This document shows, in pieces, positions 1 to 8,235 of a DNA stretch of 32,339 nucleotides. Under the pieces are notes generated by a model. That model did no database searches, was not told where the DNA came from, and saw only the letters and a list, made by a program, of their open reading frames with translations. Origin of the DNA: an uncultured Oscillospiraceae bacterium (lineage in GTDB: Bacteria; Bacillota; Clostridia; Oscillospirales; Oscillospiraceae). Both the position numbers and the translations under genes were made by a program. The stretch spans positions 1-32,339 of the forward strand of contig CALWYF010000024.1 in assembly GCA_944385705.1 (NCBI GenBank), written 5' to 3'. Every line of letters starts with the position of its first letter. The first letter of the stretch is position 1.

Positions 1-77
1 TGAAGACCGACCCGCAGCTGATGGGCGCTCTGGGCGCTGCCGAGTACGCCCGCCAGAAGGGCATGGCCAAGAAGTAA
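1..77 (+). CDS. C-terminal end of a protein resembling an acyl-CoA dehydratase activase (BadF/BadG/HgdC type), partial
   Basis: Only the last 24 codons are present (in-frame codons from 3, stop at 75-77). The tail contains DPQLMGALGAAEYARQKG. A PQ-x-x-GALGAA segment near the C-terminus is typical of the ASKHA-fold activator ATPases of 2-hydroxyacyl-CoA dehydratases (BcrAD/BadFG family), where it closes the second nucleotide-binding lobe. These iron-sulfur activators are common in amino-acid-fermenting Clostridia. The fragment is too short to exclude another ASKHA-fold protein. A strong terminator follows at 111-146, so it ends its transcription unit. Confidence 0.5.
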   Translation, partial: KTDPQLMGALGAAEYARQKGMAKK

Positions 78-110
78 GCACACTAAGGATATAAGGTAAA
101 TACATGGAGA

Positions 111-146
111 AAAACCGGCGCCGTTGTTATTGACGGCGCCGGTTTT
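111..146 (+). terminator. Rho-independent terminator after the activase-like gene
   Basis: A perfect 14-bp inverted repeat (111-124 with 133-146) surrounds an 8-nt loop. The arms begin with AAAA and end with TTTT, so it can work in either direction. It insulates the upstream gene from the eno promoter. Confidence 0.85.
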
Positions 147-190
147 CGCTTGTCAAAAGCGTGAGTCACCCAGAGTTTACCATATGTCTA

Positions 191-220
191 TTTACTTTTT
201 CCGCCTTTTTGGGGTATAAT
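191..220 (+). promoter_or_regulatory. Predicted sigma-A promoter of eno
   Basis: A perfect -10 TATAAT (215-220) lies 18 bp from a weaker -35 TTTACT (191-196). The predicted start near 227 gives a leader of about 68 nt before the eno ATG at 295. Confidence 0.65.
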
Positions 221-267
221 CCCTATGGTCGAAAGAATATGCACCCAGCATTTTCGGCCCCATTTGA

Positions 268-1581
<1,314 letters not shown>

Positions 1582-1615
1582 GCCGGGAGAGAACTAAGTC
1601 AAACAAGATATGCAA

Positions 1616-1652
1616 AAAGCTCCCGTCCGGGTAAATCCTGGACGGGAGCTTT
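1616..1652. terminator. Bidirectional terminator between eno and the convergent operon
   Basis: A perfect 13-bp inverted repeat (1616-1628 with 1640-1652) has A-rich left and T-rich right flanks. It lies between two converging genes and can serve eno and the minus-strand zinc-ribbon gene. Confidence 0.85.
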
Positions 1653-1668
1653 GGCATGTAAGGAATAA

Positions 1669-1923
1669 TCATTTGGGAAGTTCTCTGCCGCAGTGGGGGC
1701 AGTAGCGGCCGGAGGAGGCCAGGGGCTTGCCGCAGTATGGGCATTTATCGAGAAAGGCGCGGTATAGGGGATAAAGGGCAAGGATCACCACACAGACGAG
1801 AGCTATATATGCCCCCAGGGTAATGTCATAGTTGCCGCTGAGGAGCTTCAGACCCACGATAAGCCAGTCTACAACAAAGACCGCCAGGGCTAAAAGCCAA
1901 AGCCGGAAAAGAATTTTATTCAT
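1669..1923 (-). CDS. Small membrane protein with a C-terminal zinc ribbon
   Basis: The 84-aa protein has two predicted membrane segments (about residues 5-30 and 36-56), then a cytoplasmic zinc-ribbon with CPYCGKPL and CPHCGREL (two CxxC knuckles 14 residues apart). Such minimal membrane-anchored zinc ribbons are common in Firmicutes; their function is unknown. It is the last gene of a minus-strand operon, 19 bp after the GNAT gene, and ends near the bidirectional terminator at 1616-1652. Its role cannot be inferred from its neighbours. Confidence 0.75.
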   Translation of the reverse strand: MNKILFRLWLLALAVFVVDWLIVGLKLLSGNYDITLGAYIALVCVVILALYPLYRAFLDKCPYCGKPLASSGRYCPHCGRELPK

Positions 1924-1942
1924 GACAGCCTCCGCCCTCCTT

Positions 1943-2443
1943 TTATTTCAGTTTCCCGTAAATACAAAGGTCGTAGCTGACACCGTCCTTGGTCACGGCC
2001 TTTCTCATCAGCCCCTCCGGCACAAAGCCGCTTTTCTCCAGCACCCGTCTGGAGGCGGCGTTAGGCTCAAAGACCAGACCGGTGATGCGGACGATATCCA
2101 GCTCACGAAAGGCGATTGGGCAGATCTGCTTTACCGCCTCCGTCATAATGCCCCTCGACCAATATCCGGCGGAGAGCAGGTAGCCTATCTCTGCATCCCT
2201 GCGGTATACGTCCCCTTTCTGCTCCACGGAGACGGAGCCGGCCAGCTCACCGTCCACAATAACGGCCCGGAAGATGCCGGTTTTGCCCTCCTGCTTAAGG
2301 ACCATGTCCAGCCACTGTTCCCCGTCCTCCTGGGTGTAGGGATGTGGGAGCCTGTCCGACAGGTAGCGCCTGTCTATGCCGTCCAGCAGGGCACTGAGGG
2401 CCTGGGCGTCGCCCCTGTTCCATTTTCTCAGAATTATTTCCAT
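1943..2443 (-). CDS. GNAT-family N-acetyltransferase (RimJ/RimL-like)
   Basis: The 166-aa protein has the GNAT fold. A variable N-terminus precedes the central strand ELAGSVSVEQKGDVYRRDAE, and GYLLSAGYWSRGIMTEAVKQI follows, where the acetyl-CoA pyrophosphate loop occurs (SxGYWSRGIMTEA). The end FEPNAASRRVLEKSGFVPEG is the classic RimJ/RimL NxxSxRVLEKxGF motif. The enzyme would transfer acetyl from acetyl-CoA to a protein N-terminus or small amine; the substrate is not predictable. It is the middle gene of the operon, 24 bp after the RraA-family gene. Confidence 0.88.
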   Translation of the reverse strand: MEIILRKWNRGDAQALSALLDGIDRRYLSDRLPHPYTQEDGEQWLDMVLKQEGKTGIFRAVIVDGELAGSVSVEQKGDVYRRDAEIGYLLSAGYWSRGIMTEAVKQICPIAFRELDIVRITGLVFEPNAASRRVLEKSGFVPEGLMRKAVTKDGVSYDLCIYGKLK

Positions 2444-2467
2444 AGAGCCGCCCTCCCGCTGAAGCCG

Positions 2468-3154
2468 TTATTCCGAAATGCTGCCGCCGTGGCGCAGGAA
2501 CATGTTGGTGAAGGTGTCCCGGTGCTTGGACTCGGTGTAAAGGCCCTCTTTCATCAGGTGCATCTCCTCCTGCTCTCCGGCCAGGTTTTTCCTGGCGGCC
2601 TCCAGCAGTTCACAGGCGTCTTTTCTGGGGATGACCACCACGCCGTCGGCGTCCCCAACCAGGATATCCCCGGGCATGACCACCTGGCCGCCGCAGACCA
2701 CCGGCACGTTTATCTCCCCCGGACCCTCCCGGTAGGGGCCCAGAGGGGTCACAGCCTTGGCAAAGACCGGCAGGGAGCTGGCGCGGATGTCGTCCACATC
2801 CCGCACGGCGCCGTTGACCACGAAGCCGCCCAGATGGCGCATCTCGGCGTAGGCCAGCATCATGCCGCCAACCAGGGCCCGGTCGGTGTAGCCCGCCCCG
2901 TCGATGACGATGATGTCTCCGGGCTTGGCGTAGTCCAGGGCCATCTGGGCGGCCAGGTTGTCCCCGGAGGGCACCTTCACGGTAAAAGCCACGCCCAGAA
3001 GAGTGTGTTTGTTGAAGGGGCGGATGCCCCCGAACATACAGGTCATCTTGCGCACGCAGTCCCCGATGTTGCTGCTGGGTATGCCTTTGAAGGCCTCCAC
3101 CAGCTCTGCCTCCGGGCGTTCAAAATCCGTAAACATGCGAAAGCCAACGGCCAT
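2468..3154 (-). CDS. RraA-family protein (HMG/CHA aldolase-like fold)
   Basis: The 228-aa protein carries the RraA/MenG-like fold. It begins with the substrate-entry region SSNIGDCVRKM, then KPGDIIVIDGAG, and the family core GGFVVNGAVRDVDDIR with the conserved R-D pair. True aldolases of this family (4-hydroxy-4-methyl-2-oxoglutarate and related beta-keto acids) use this R-D pair with a metal. RraA itself instead binds RNase E, which Clostridia generally lack, so an enzymatic role (oxaloacetate decarboxylase or class II pyruvate aldolase) is the likelier reading. This cannot be settled from sequence alone. It is the first gene of a three-gene operon with a good promoter at 3192-3220. Confidence 0.85.
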   Translation of the reverse strand: MAVGFRMFTDFERPEAELVEAFKGIPSSNIGDCVRKMTCMFGGIRPFNKHTLLGVAFTVKVPSGDNLAAQMALDYAKPGDIIVIDGAGYTDRALVGGMMLAYAEMRHLGGFVVNGAVRDVDDIRASSLPVFAKAVTPLGPYREGPGEINVPVVCGGQVVMPGDILVGDADGVVVIPRKDACELLEAARKNLAGEQEEMHLMKEGLYTESKHRDTFTNMFLRHGGSISE

Positions 3155-3191
3155 AATCAGGCCTCCTTATGAGAAAATATTCATAGGCCCG

Positions 3192-3220
3192 AGTTTAACA
3201 GAGACTCTGCCCCTTGTCAA
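3192..3220 (-). promoter_or_regulatory. Promoter of the RraA-GNAT-zinc ribbon operon
   Basis: On the minus strand a perfect -35 TTGACA (3215-3220) is followed after 17 bp by TAAACT (3192-3197, 4 of 6 matches). It lies about 40 bp upstream of the RraA-family ATG. Confidence 0.65.
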
Positions 3221-3330
3221 ATACCGGAGGATTTTCTTAACGGCCTGTTTCTGCTGTGGTCAGAGACGGGGGTGCGTATGGGGAAAGGGCAAAATAAACT
3301 TTTGGTTCAGCTGATTCCACCGTATCTCCA

Positions 3331-3359
3331 TTGGGCTGAACAGAAACGTGTAATATAAT
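3331..3359 (+). promoter_or_regulatory. Probable promoter of the XRE regulator gene
   Basis: TATAAT (3354-3359) lies 17 bp downstream of TTGGGC (3331-3336). The gene's ATG is 24 nt further on, behind an SD-like GAAGGGGGA. A GTTCAG/CTGAAC inverted repeat (3305-3310 and 3336-3341) brackets the -35 and might be an autoregulatory site, but it is short. Confidence 0.5.
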
Positions 3360-3383
3360 CTGGCAAAGAAGGGGGACATTTTT

Positions 3384-3806
3384 ATGAACAGCCGAAACAT
3401 GGGAAAAACAATTTTGAGATTGAGGAAAGAAAAGAATATGACCCAGAAGGAGCTGGCGGACAGATTGCAAATCACCCACAATGCCGTCTCAAAGTGGGAG
3501 AGAGGCCTTTCTTGTCCGGATATATCCGTTTTGCCTGAGCTGGCGGAAATATTGGAAGTCAGCGTGGATGAACTGTTGACAGGGGATACTAAAGCCGACA
3601 AGTGGCAGCACTTTAAGGAGTTGAATGCAGCCGATGTGAAAGAGATGGCGGGGTTGCTGTGCCGATGCGTCAGTTTGGCCTTATCCATTGGCGGCCTGGT
3701 TATCTATTTGATTGGAAAGCTGGACCTTGCCGACTTTTGTGTGCTGCTGTGTACAGCAATCATTCTGCTGGGTATAGATAGTATGGGCAGAGGAAACGTA
3801 GAATGA
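3384..3806 (+). CDS. XRE/Cro-type helix-turn-helix regulator with a C-terminal membrane segment
   Basis: The 140-aa protein begins with an HTH_3 domain (about residues 7-62). TQKELADRLQITHNAVSKWE is the DNA-binding helix pair, and VSVDELLTGD ends the domain. Residues about 90-130 form two hydrophobic helices (LALSIGGLVIYLIGKL, then FCVLLCTAIILLGI), which would anchor it in the membrane. HTH plus short membrane tail regulators are frequent in Clostridia, often next to membrane stress or antibiotic genes, but no such target is adjacent. Its codon use is slightly more AT-rich than that of flanking genes. It sits beside an inverted tRNA-Arg fragment, so it may be acquired DNA. Confidence 0.85.
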   Translation: MNSRNMGKTILRLRKEKNMTQKELADRLQITHNAVSKWERGLSCPDISVLPELAEILEVSVDELLTGDTKADKWQHFKELNAADVKEMAGLLCRCVSLALSIGGLVIYLIGKLDLADFCVLLCTAIILLGIDSMGRGNVE

Positions 3807-3916
3807 AAACTTTGCTTAACAAGACGAGAAGGGAGTCTGGTATAATTATAGTCTGGAGTTAAGCAAGGCACATTTTCTTAACGGCGCCTGCCCTCTCAGG
3901 CTTCGAATCCCTTACG
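3807..3916 (+). repeat. tRNA-Arg 3' fragment in inverted orientation, with a nearby dyad
   Basis: TTCGAATCCCTTACG at 3902-3916 is identical to the T-arm and acceptor part of the neighbouring tRNA-Arg but lies on the opposite strand. The tRNA copy reads on the plus strand as the reverse complement at 3973-3987. The match extends left to TCAGG with a one-base length difference (from 3896). TAACGGCGC at 3879-3887 also matches the tRNA's 5' end region (4033-4041), in direct orientation. Just upstream lies a perfect 9-bp dyad, TTGCTTAAC/GTTAAGCAA (3812-3820 and 3858-3866). The fragment cannot fold as a tRNA. It resembles the scar of a tRNA-targeting integrative element. Confidence 0.55.
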
Positions 3917-3929
3917 AGAATAGAAGTAG

Positions 3930-3963
3930 AAAACCCGGAATCCCATTTGGGATTCCGGGTTTT
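3930..3963. terminator. Terminator of the tRNA-Arg gene
   Basis: A 16-bp perfect inverted repeat (3930-3945 with 3948-3963) has AAAA/TTTT ends. The repeats are almost contiguous, so the innermost pairs must open to form the loop. It starts 1 nt beyond the encoded CCA of the minus-strand tRNA and can also stop plus-strand transcription from the XRE gene. Confidence 0.85.
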
Positions 3964-3964
3964 C

Positions 3965-4041
3965 TGGTACGCCGTAAGGGATTCGAACCCCTGACCTTCT
4001 GGTCCGTAGCCAGACGCTCTATCCAGCTGAGCTAACGGCGC
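3965..4041 (-). tRNA. tRNA-Arg (anticodon ACG)
   Basis: Read on the minus strand, a 7-bp acceptor stem (GCGCCGT with ACGGCGT, one G-U) encloses a D-arm TAGCTCAGCTGGATAGAGC. The anticodon stem-loop is TCTGG-CTACGGA-CCAGA, giving anticodon ACG. The T-arm contains GGTTCGAATCC. Discriminator A is followed by an encoded CCA (3965-3967). ACG is normally deaminated to ICG by TadA and reads CGU/CGC/CGA. A promoter lies upstream and a terminator directly downstream. Confidence 0.97.
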
Positions 4042-4059
4042 ATTTCTTAAAGCCCTAGT

Positions 4060-4088
4060 ATATTAGCACAGCCTGGGAAAAATTGCAA
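4060..4088 (-). promoter_or_regulatory. Promoter of tRNA-Arg
   Basis: On the minus strand TTGCAA (4083-4088), a 17-bp spacer and TAATAT (4060-4065) place the transcription start about 12 nt before the mature tRNA 5' end at 4041. Confidence 0.55.
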
Positions 4089-4136
4089 TACCTTTTTCAA
4101 AAAAACTGACCCTTACGACAAATTATTTTTGCGGCC

Positions 4137-4304
4137 TTACCAGCCCATGATATCGGAGATGGAGTCGCTCACTTCGCCGATGGTCTTGAGGGTACGGCCT
4201 AGGACGGATTTGGGGGTATTTTTTCTGGAGCGCATTGCCATAGCGGCGGCTCCGCCCACTATCAGACCCATACCCATGCCTACATAAAAATTCCTCTTGT
4301 TCAT
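4137..4304 (-). CDS. Small single-span membrane protein (YtxH-like), unknown function
   Basis: The 55-aa protein starts MNKRNFYVGMGMGLIVGGAA. One glycine/alanine-rich membrane helix is followed by a basic stretch (RSRKNTPKS) and an amphipathic C-terminal helix. ATG 4304 is chosen because GGAGGA lies 8 nt upstream; an in-frame TTG 15 nt earlier has no SD. The pattern of N-terminal glycine-rich span plus charged helix resembles YtxH-type small proteins, but the length is too short for a firm family call. It is divergent from the ymdB operon. Confidence 0.65.
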   Translation of the reverse strand: MNKRNFYVGMGMGLIVGGAAAMAMRSRKNTPKSVLGRTLKTIGEVSDSISDIMGW

Positions 4305-4379
4305 AACAATATCCTCCAATACAAGATTTGGAGACCGGCTTTGTCTCCCTTTTCCCTATTATTATTAGCATAAAATCCA

Positions 4380-4409
4380 TTGATACCCATATGCAAATTG
4401 TGGTACAAT
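4380..4409 (+). promoter_or_regulatory. Promoter of the ymdB-yhaO-yhaN-like operon
   Basis: TTGATA (4380-4385) and TACAAT (4404-4409) are separated by 18 bp, about 30 bp upstream of the ATG at 4441. CGGAGG provides the SD. Confidence 0.65.
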
Positions 4410-4440
4410 ATTCAAAGAATCTGACATCGGAGGCAAAACC

Positions 4441-5214
4441 ATGAACGTAAGGATACTGGCGGTAGGCGACGTGTGCGGCGAGCCGGGCCTCAAGTTTCTT
4501 GAAAACAGACTTAAAGATTTCAAAAAAGAAAAGAATATAGATTTTACCGTAGTAAACGGAGAGAATGCCAACGTAGTGGGGGTGACGCCCAAGCAGGCGG
4601 ACGCCATATTCCGCTCCGGGGCGGATGTGATCACCCTGGGAAATCATACCTGGACCAGAACCGAACTCCAGCCTTATCTGGAGGAGCGCAGCAAGATCCT
4701 GCGCCCGGCCAATTTCGGTCCCCAGTGTCCGGGCCGGGGCATAGGGGTGTTTTCCACAGCCTTTGGGGATGTGTGCGTTTTGAATCTCATGGGCCGCTTT
4801 ACTTTGGACAGCAACACCGACAACCCCTTTGTCATAGCCGACGGCTACATGGCCGAGATAAAGGAGAAGATAATCCTGGTGGACTTCCATGCCGAGGGCA
4901 CCAGTGAGAAGCGGGCCATGGGCTACCTGCTGGACGGCAAGGCCAGCGCCGTATGGGGCACCCACACCCATGTGCAGACCTCGGACGCCTGCGTGCTGCC
5001 CAAGGGCACCGGCTATATAAGCGACCTGGGCATGACCGGGGCGGTGCACTCTGTGCTGGGAATAGACCCGGAGCAGAGCATAGGCAAATTCATGGGCGAC
5101 CCTCCCCGGCGTTACGAATCGGCAAAGGGGCCGGCCAAGCTGGAGGGCTGCATATTTGAGATAGACGCCGGGACAGGCAGATGTTTGAAAGCAGAGGGGG
5201 TAAGGCTGACATGA
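4441..5214 (+). CDS. ymdB: YmdB-family metallophosphoesterase (TIGR00282)
   Basis: The 257-aa protein has the full set of di-metal motifs: LAVGDVCGEPG, VVNGENANV, LGNHTWTR, VDFHAEGTSEKRA and GTHTHVQTSD. ISDLGMTGAVHSVLGID near the C-terminus is a family signature. Bacillus subtilis YmdB hydrolyses 2',3'-cyclic nucleotides and affects biofilm and motility switching; the same activity is inferred here. It starts at ATG 4441. Its TGA overlaps the ATG of the next gene (ATGA at 5211-5214), which implies translational coupling to the nuclease pair. In many Firmicutes ymdB instead follows rny, so this linkage is different. Confidence 0.92.
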   Translation: MNVRILAVGDVCGEPGLKFLENRLKDFKKEKNIDFTVVNGENANVVGVTPKQADAIFRSGADVITLGNHTWTRTELQPYLEERSKILRPANFGPQCPGRGIGVFSTAFGDVCVLNLMGRFTLDSNTDNPFVIADGYMAEIKEKIILVDFHAEGTSEKRAMGYLLDGKASAVWGTHTHVQTSDACVLPKGTGYISDLGMTGAVHSVLGIDPEQSIGKFMGDPPRRYESAKGPAKLEGCIFEIDAGTGRCLKAEGVRLT

Positions 5215-6326
5215 GTAAAATAAGGATACTCCACAGTGCGGACTTGCACCTGGACTCTCCCTTTGAGGGTTTGACGGCGGGGAAGGCCGCCATACGCCGG
5301 GCCGAGCAGCGGCAGCTGCTCAGCGCTCTCAGCGCTCTGGCCCAGGATGAGAAGGCAGACCTGGTGCTCCTGGCCGGAGACCTGCTGGACAGCGGCAACA
5401 CCTATTATGAGACCGGAGAGGAGCTGGTGCGCTGCCTGGGGCAGATAGAGGCCCCGGTATTCATCTCTCCCGGCAACCATGACTGGTACTCTCCCAAGTG
5501 CCCCTATGCCCGGCTGAAGCTGCCGGAGAATGTCCACGTGTTTACCAAGCCGGAGATAGACTGCATCCAGCTGCCTGAGCTGGGGGTGAGAGTGTACGGC
5601 GCCGCCTTTACCGATAAGCACAGCGGCCCTCTGCTTCGTGGATTCCGGGCAGAAAGACAGGAGGGCGTGCTGAACCTTATGTGCATCCACGGGGAGCTGG
5701 GGGCGGCGGACTCGGCCTACGACCCCATAACGGAGCAAGAGATTTCAGACAGCGGCATGGACTATGTGGCCCTGGGCCATATACATAAGGCCAGCGGCTT
5801 GCAGAAGGCCGGGGATACCTGGTACTCCTGGCCTGGCTGCCCGGAAGGCCGGGGTTTTGACGAGACGGGAGAAAAGACCGTAAATATCCTGGAGCTGGGG
5901 GACGGGGACTGCAAATTGGAGACCCGCTCCATAGCCCAGCGGCGCTATGAACTGCTCAAGGTGGATATCACCGGCTCCGACGCCCTGCTGGCAGTTCACA
6001 CTCAGCTGCCGGACGAGACGGTAAAGGACATATACCGTATAGTCCTCACCGGGGAGACGGAGCAAAGCCCGGATCTGAGGCAGCTTTACTCCGCCTTGTC
6101 GGAGCTGTTTTTCCAGCTGCAGCTGAGGGACGAGACCCGTCTGCGCCGCAGCGTGTGGGAGCGCGCGGGAGACGACACTCTCCGGGGCCTGTTTCTGGAG
6201 AAGCTGAAGAAAAAGTATGACGCGGCAAAAACCGAGGAGCAGCGTCTGACCATAGAGCAGGCGGCCCGCTGGGGTCTGGCGGCTCTGGACAACCGGGAGG
6301 AGGTGGCAAAGCATGAGGATAAATAA
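5211..6326 (+). CDS. SbcD/YhaO-like DNA exonuclease, metallophosphoesterase subunit
   Basis: The 371-aa protein carries Mre11/SbcD phosphoesterase motifs in order: HSADLHLDSPF, LAGDLLDSG, SPGNHDWYS, MCIHGELG and ALGHIHKASG. A C-terminal helical cap follows (about residues 265-371). This would be the nuclease half of a Mn-dependent complex that processes DNA ends with the next gene product. ATG 5211 is chosen because AGGGGG lies upstream and it gives the ATGA overlap with ymdB. An in-frame ATG at 5181 would add ten poorly conserved residues without an SD. The ending (LTIEQAARWGLAAL, then DNREEV) resembles YhaO more than E. coli SbcD. Confidence 0.9.
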   Translation: MSKIRILHSADLHLDSPFEGLTAGKAAIRRAEQRQLLSALSALAQDEKADLVLLAGDLLDSGNTYYETGEELVRCLGQIEAPVFISPGNHDWYSPKCPYARLKLPENVHVFTKPEIDCIQLPELGVRVYGAAFTDKHSGPLLRGFRAERQEGVLNLMCIHGELGAADSAYDPITEQEISDSGMDYVALGHIHKASGLQKAGDTWYSWPGCPEGRGFDETGEKTVNILELGDGDCKLETRSIAQRRYELLKVDITGSDALLAVHTQLPDETVKDIYRIVLTGETEQSPDLRQLYSALSELFFQLQLRDETRLRRSVWERAGDDTLRGLFLEKLKKKYDAAKTEEQRLTIEQAARWGLAALDNREEVAKHEDK

Positions 6327-8235
6327 GATGACGGCTTCCTTCGGCAAGCTGGAAAACGAGAGCCTCAGCCTCCATCCGGGACTGAACGTGATATATGCCC
6401 CAAACGAGAGCGGCAAATCCACCTGGTGCGCCTTTATACGGGCCATGCTCTACGGCGTGGATACCACTGAGCGGGCCAGAGCCGGCTACCTGCCGGACAA
6501 GCTGCGCTATGCCCCCTGGTCCGGGGCCCCAATGGAGGGCAGCATGGAGCTCACCGCCGGGGGCTGTGATATCACCATTACCCGCAGTACCCGCCAGAAG
6601 AACGCCCCCATGCGGGAGTTCTCCGCCACCTATACCGGCAGCAATGTTCCGGTGGAGGGGCTTAACGGCTCCAACGCCGGAGAACAGCTCACCGGGGTGT
6701 CCAAGGATGTCTTCCGCCGCAGCGCCTATATAGGTCAGGGAGCGGTGGCGGTCACCGGCAGTCCGGAGCTGGAAAAGCGCATAAGCTCCATAGTCTCCAC
6801 CGGGGAGGAGCAGACCTCCTACAGTGAGGCTGACGAGAGGCTGCGCCAGTGGCAGCGTAAGCGCCGGTATAACCGCCGGGGCCAGCTGCCGGAGCTGGAG
6901 AGCAAGATGGACGAGACCCAGCGGAGGCTGGAGCTGATGCAGGGCTCCATCCAGGATATAGAGAGCCTGGAGAAGCGCCTGGAACAGGCGGGGGAGGAGT
7001 GCCGCCGCCTGGAGCAGCAGGTCACGGAAAGCCGCAAGCGCCAGCGCCGGGAGGCTCTGGACCGGCTCAGCGCCGGCCGGGCAGAGTCGGACAAGTGCAG
7101 CGCCGCCCACGACGCCGCCATGGCGGAGCTGTCGGAGCGGAGGGAAGAACTGAGAAAGAGCCGCTTTGGAATGCAGAGCCTCCGGGAGACGGAGGAACAG
7201 GTCCGGCGGGATATGGACAGCTTAAATGAGCTGAAGGAAAAAGCTTCAAAGAAGCCCAACGCCCTGCTGGCAGTGGTGTTTTTCATCCTGGCAATAGCCG
7301 CAGCGGCGGTGTATACTGCCGTAGGGAATTGGCTGGTAATAGCCGGCGCAGCGGTTTTCTGCGCTGTGGCTGTGTATCTGCTTATGGGCTACAGCAAGGC
7401 CCGGCAGGCTGTGAACCGGGCCAAGGAGCAGCGGCGGGAGATATACGGGAAATATCATGTGGGCGGCTCGGCAGAGCTGAGAGAAGCTCTGGAAGAGCAC
7501 CGCCGCCTCAGCCAGGCGGTGGAGGAGGCGGATAAAGAGGAAAAACGCTGCCGCCTGGCTTACGAGAACGCCCGGGAAATGCAGCGGGGCCTGGAGGAGA
7601 CCGCCATGGCGGAGCTGGACTTTGCCGGGGGCAACTCCGAGGCTGCCCGGCTCAGCCGGGAACTGGCTGCCGCCAGAGCCGGAGCCCAGCGCCTGAGCCA
7701 GCAGATAGCGGAGATAAACGGCCGCCTGGCCGCCATGGGCGACCCCTTGGTGCTCTCCAGCTCTCTGAGCAGCATGAGAGAGGAATACGAGATCATCTCC
7801 AAGGAATATGATGCCATAGCCCTTGCTCTGGACACCCTTAAGGAGGCGGATACGGAGATACAAAGCCGCTTTTCGCCGGAGCTGGGGAAGCTGGCGGCGG
7901 AGTACATGTCCGCCGTCACCGGTGGGCGCTATCTGGATGTGTTCATAAACCGGGACTTCAGCGCCCGCACCCGCACCAGCGGCGACAGCATAGCCAGAGA
8001 TTCTGAGTACCTCAGCGCCGGAACTCTGGATCTGATGTATCTGGCCGTGCGTCTGGCAGTGTGCCGACTGGCTCTGCCGGAGGGGGAGAACTGCCCCCTG
8101 ATAATAGACGACGCTCTGGTAAACCTGGACGAGACCAGGTTGGAGCAGGCCATGGAGCTGCTGAAACAGATAGCCCGGGAGCGGCAGGTGATACTCTTCA
8201 GCTGCCGCAAACCAAAGGGAGAGACCGATGACTAA
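6313..8235 (+). CDS. SbcC/YhaN-like SMC-type ATPase with a membrane hairpin in the coiled coil
   Basis: The 640-aa protein has Walker A (YAPNESGKSTW, about residues 28-38), then a long Glu/Arg-rich coiled coil. The ABC signature is LSAGTLDLMYLAVRLA and Walker B is PLIIDDALVNLDE. Between the two coil arms (about residues 316-357) lie two hydrophobic helices, LLAVVFFILAIAAAAVYTA and a second one starting NWLVIAGAAVFCA. This is seen in YhaN-type proteins but not in SbcC, and there is no zinc-hook CxxC. At 640 aa it is clearly shorter than B. subtilis YhaN (about 960 aa). It overlaps the nuclease gene by 14 bp and the acyltransferase gene by 8 bp, so all are one operon. The pair probably acts on DNA ends near the membrane. 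Confidence 0.9.
   Translation: MRINKMTASFGKLENESLSLHPGLNVIYAPNESGKSTWCAFIRAMLYGVDTTERARAGYLPDKLRYAPWSGAPMEGSMELTAGGCDITITRSTRQKNAPMREFSATYTGSNVPVEGLNGSNAGEQLTGVSKDVFRRSAYIGQGAVAVTGSPELEKRISSIVSTGEEQTSYSEADERLRQWQRKRRYNRRGQLPELESKMDETQRRLELMQGSIQDIESLEKRLEQAGEECRRLEQQVTESRKRQRREALDRLSAGRAESDKCSAAHDAAMAELSERREELRKSRFGMQSLRETEEQVRRDMDSLNELKEKASKKPNALLAVVFFILAIAAAAVYTAVGNWLVIAGAAVFCAVAVYLLMGYSKARQAVNRAKEQRREIYGKYHVGGSAELREALEEHRRLSQAVEEADKEEKRCRLAYENAREMQRGLEETAMAELDFAGGNSEAARLSRELAAARAGAQRLSQQIAEINGRLAAMGDPLVLSSSLSSMREEYEIISKEYDAIALALDTLKEADTEIQSRFSPELGKLAAEYMSAVTGGRYLDVFINRDFSARTRTSGDSIARDSEYLSAGTLDLMYLAVRLAVCRLALPEGENCPLIIDDALVNLDETRLEQAMELLKQIARERQVILFSCRKPKGETDD

Noticed and set aside
1832-3172. 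446-codon plus-strand open frame across the GNAT and RraA genes
   Set aside because: It runs antisense to two recognisable genes and has low-complexity His/Gly/Val composition; no SD or promoter supports it.
3305-3341. GTTCAG/CTGAAC inverted repeat as an operator of the XRE gene
   Set aside because: Only 6 bp per arm separated by 25 bp; chance is likely in a region this size.
5181-5210. Upstream ATG for the SbcD/YhaO-like gene
   Set aside because: No SD precedes it and it would overlap ymdB by 34 bp; ATG 5211 gives a standard ATGA overlap and starts right before the conserved first strand.
6046-7110. Long minus-strand frame opposite the nuclease and ATPase genes
   Set aside because: It is a shadow of the conserved SbcCD-like pair, with Leu/Pro/Ala/Gly-rich composition and no similarity I recognise.
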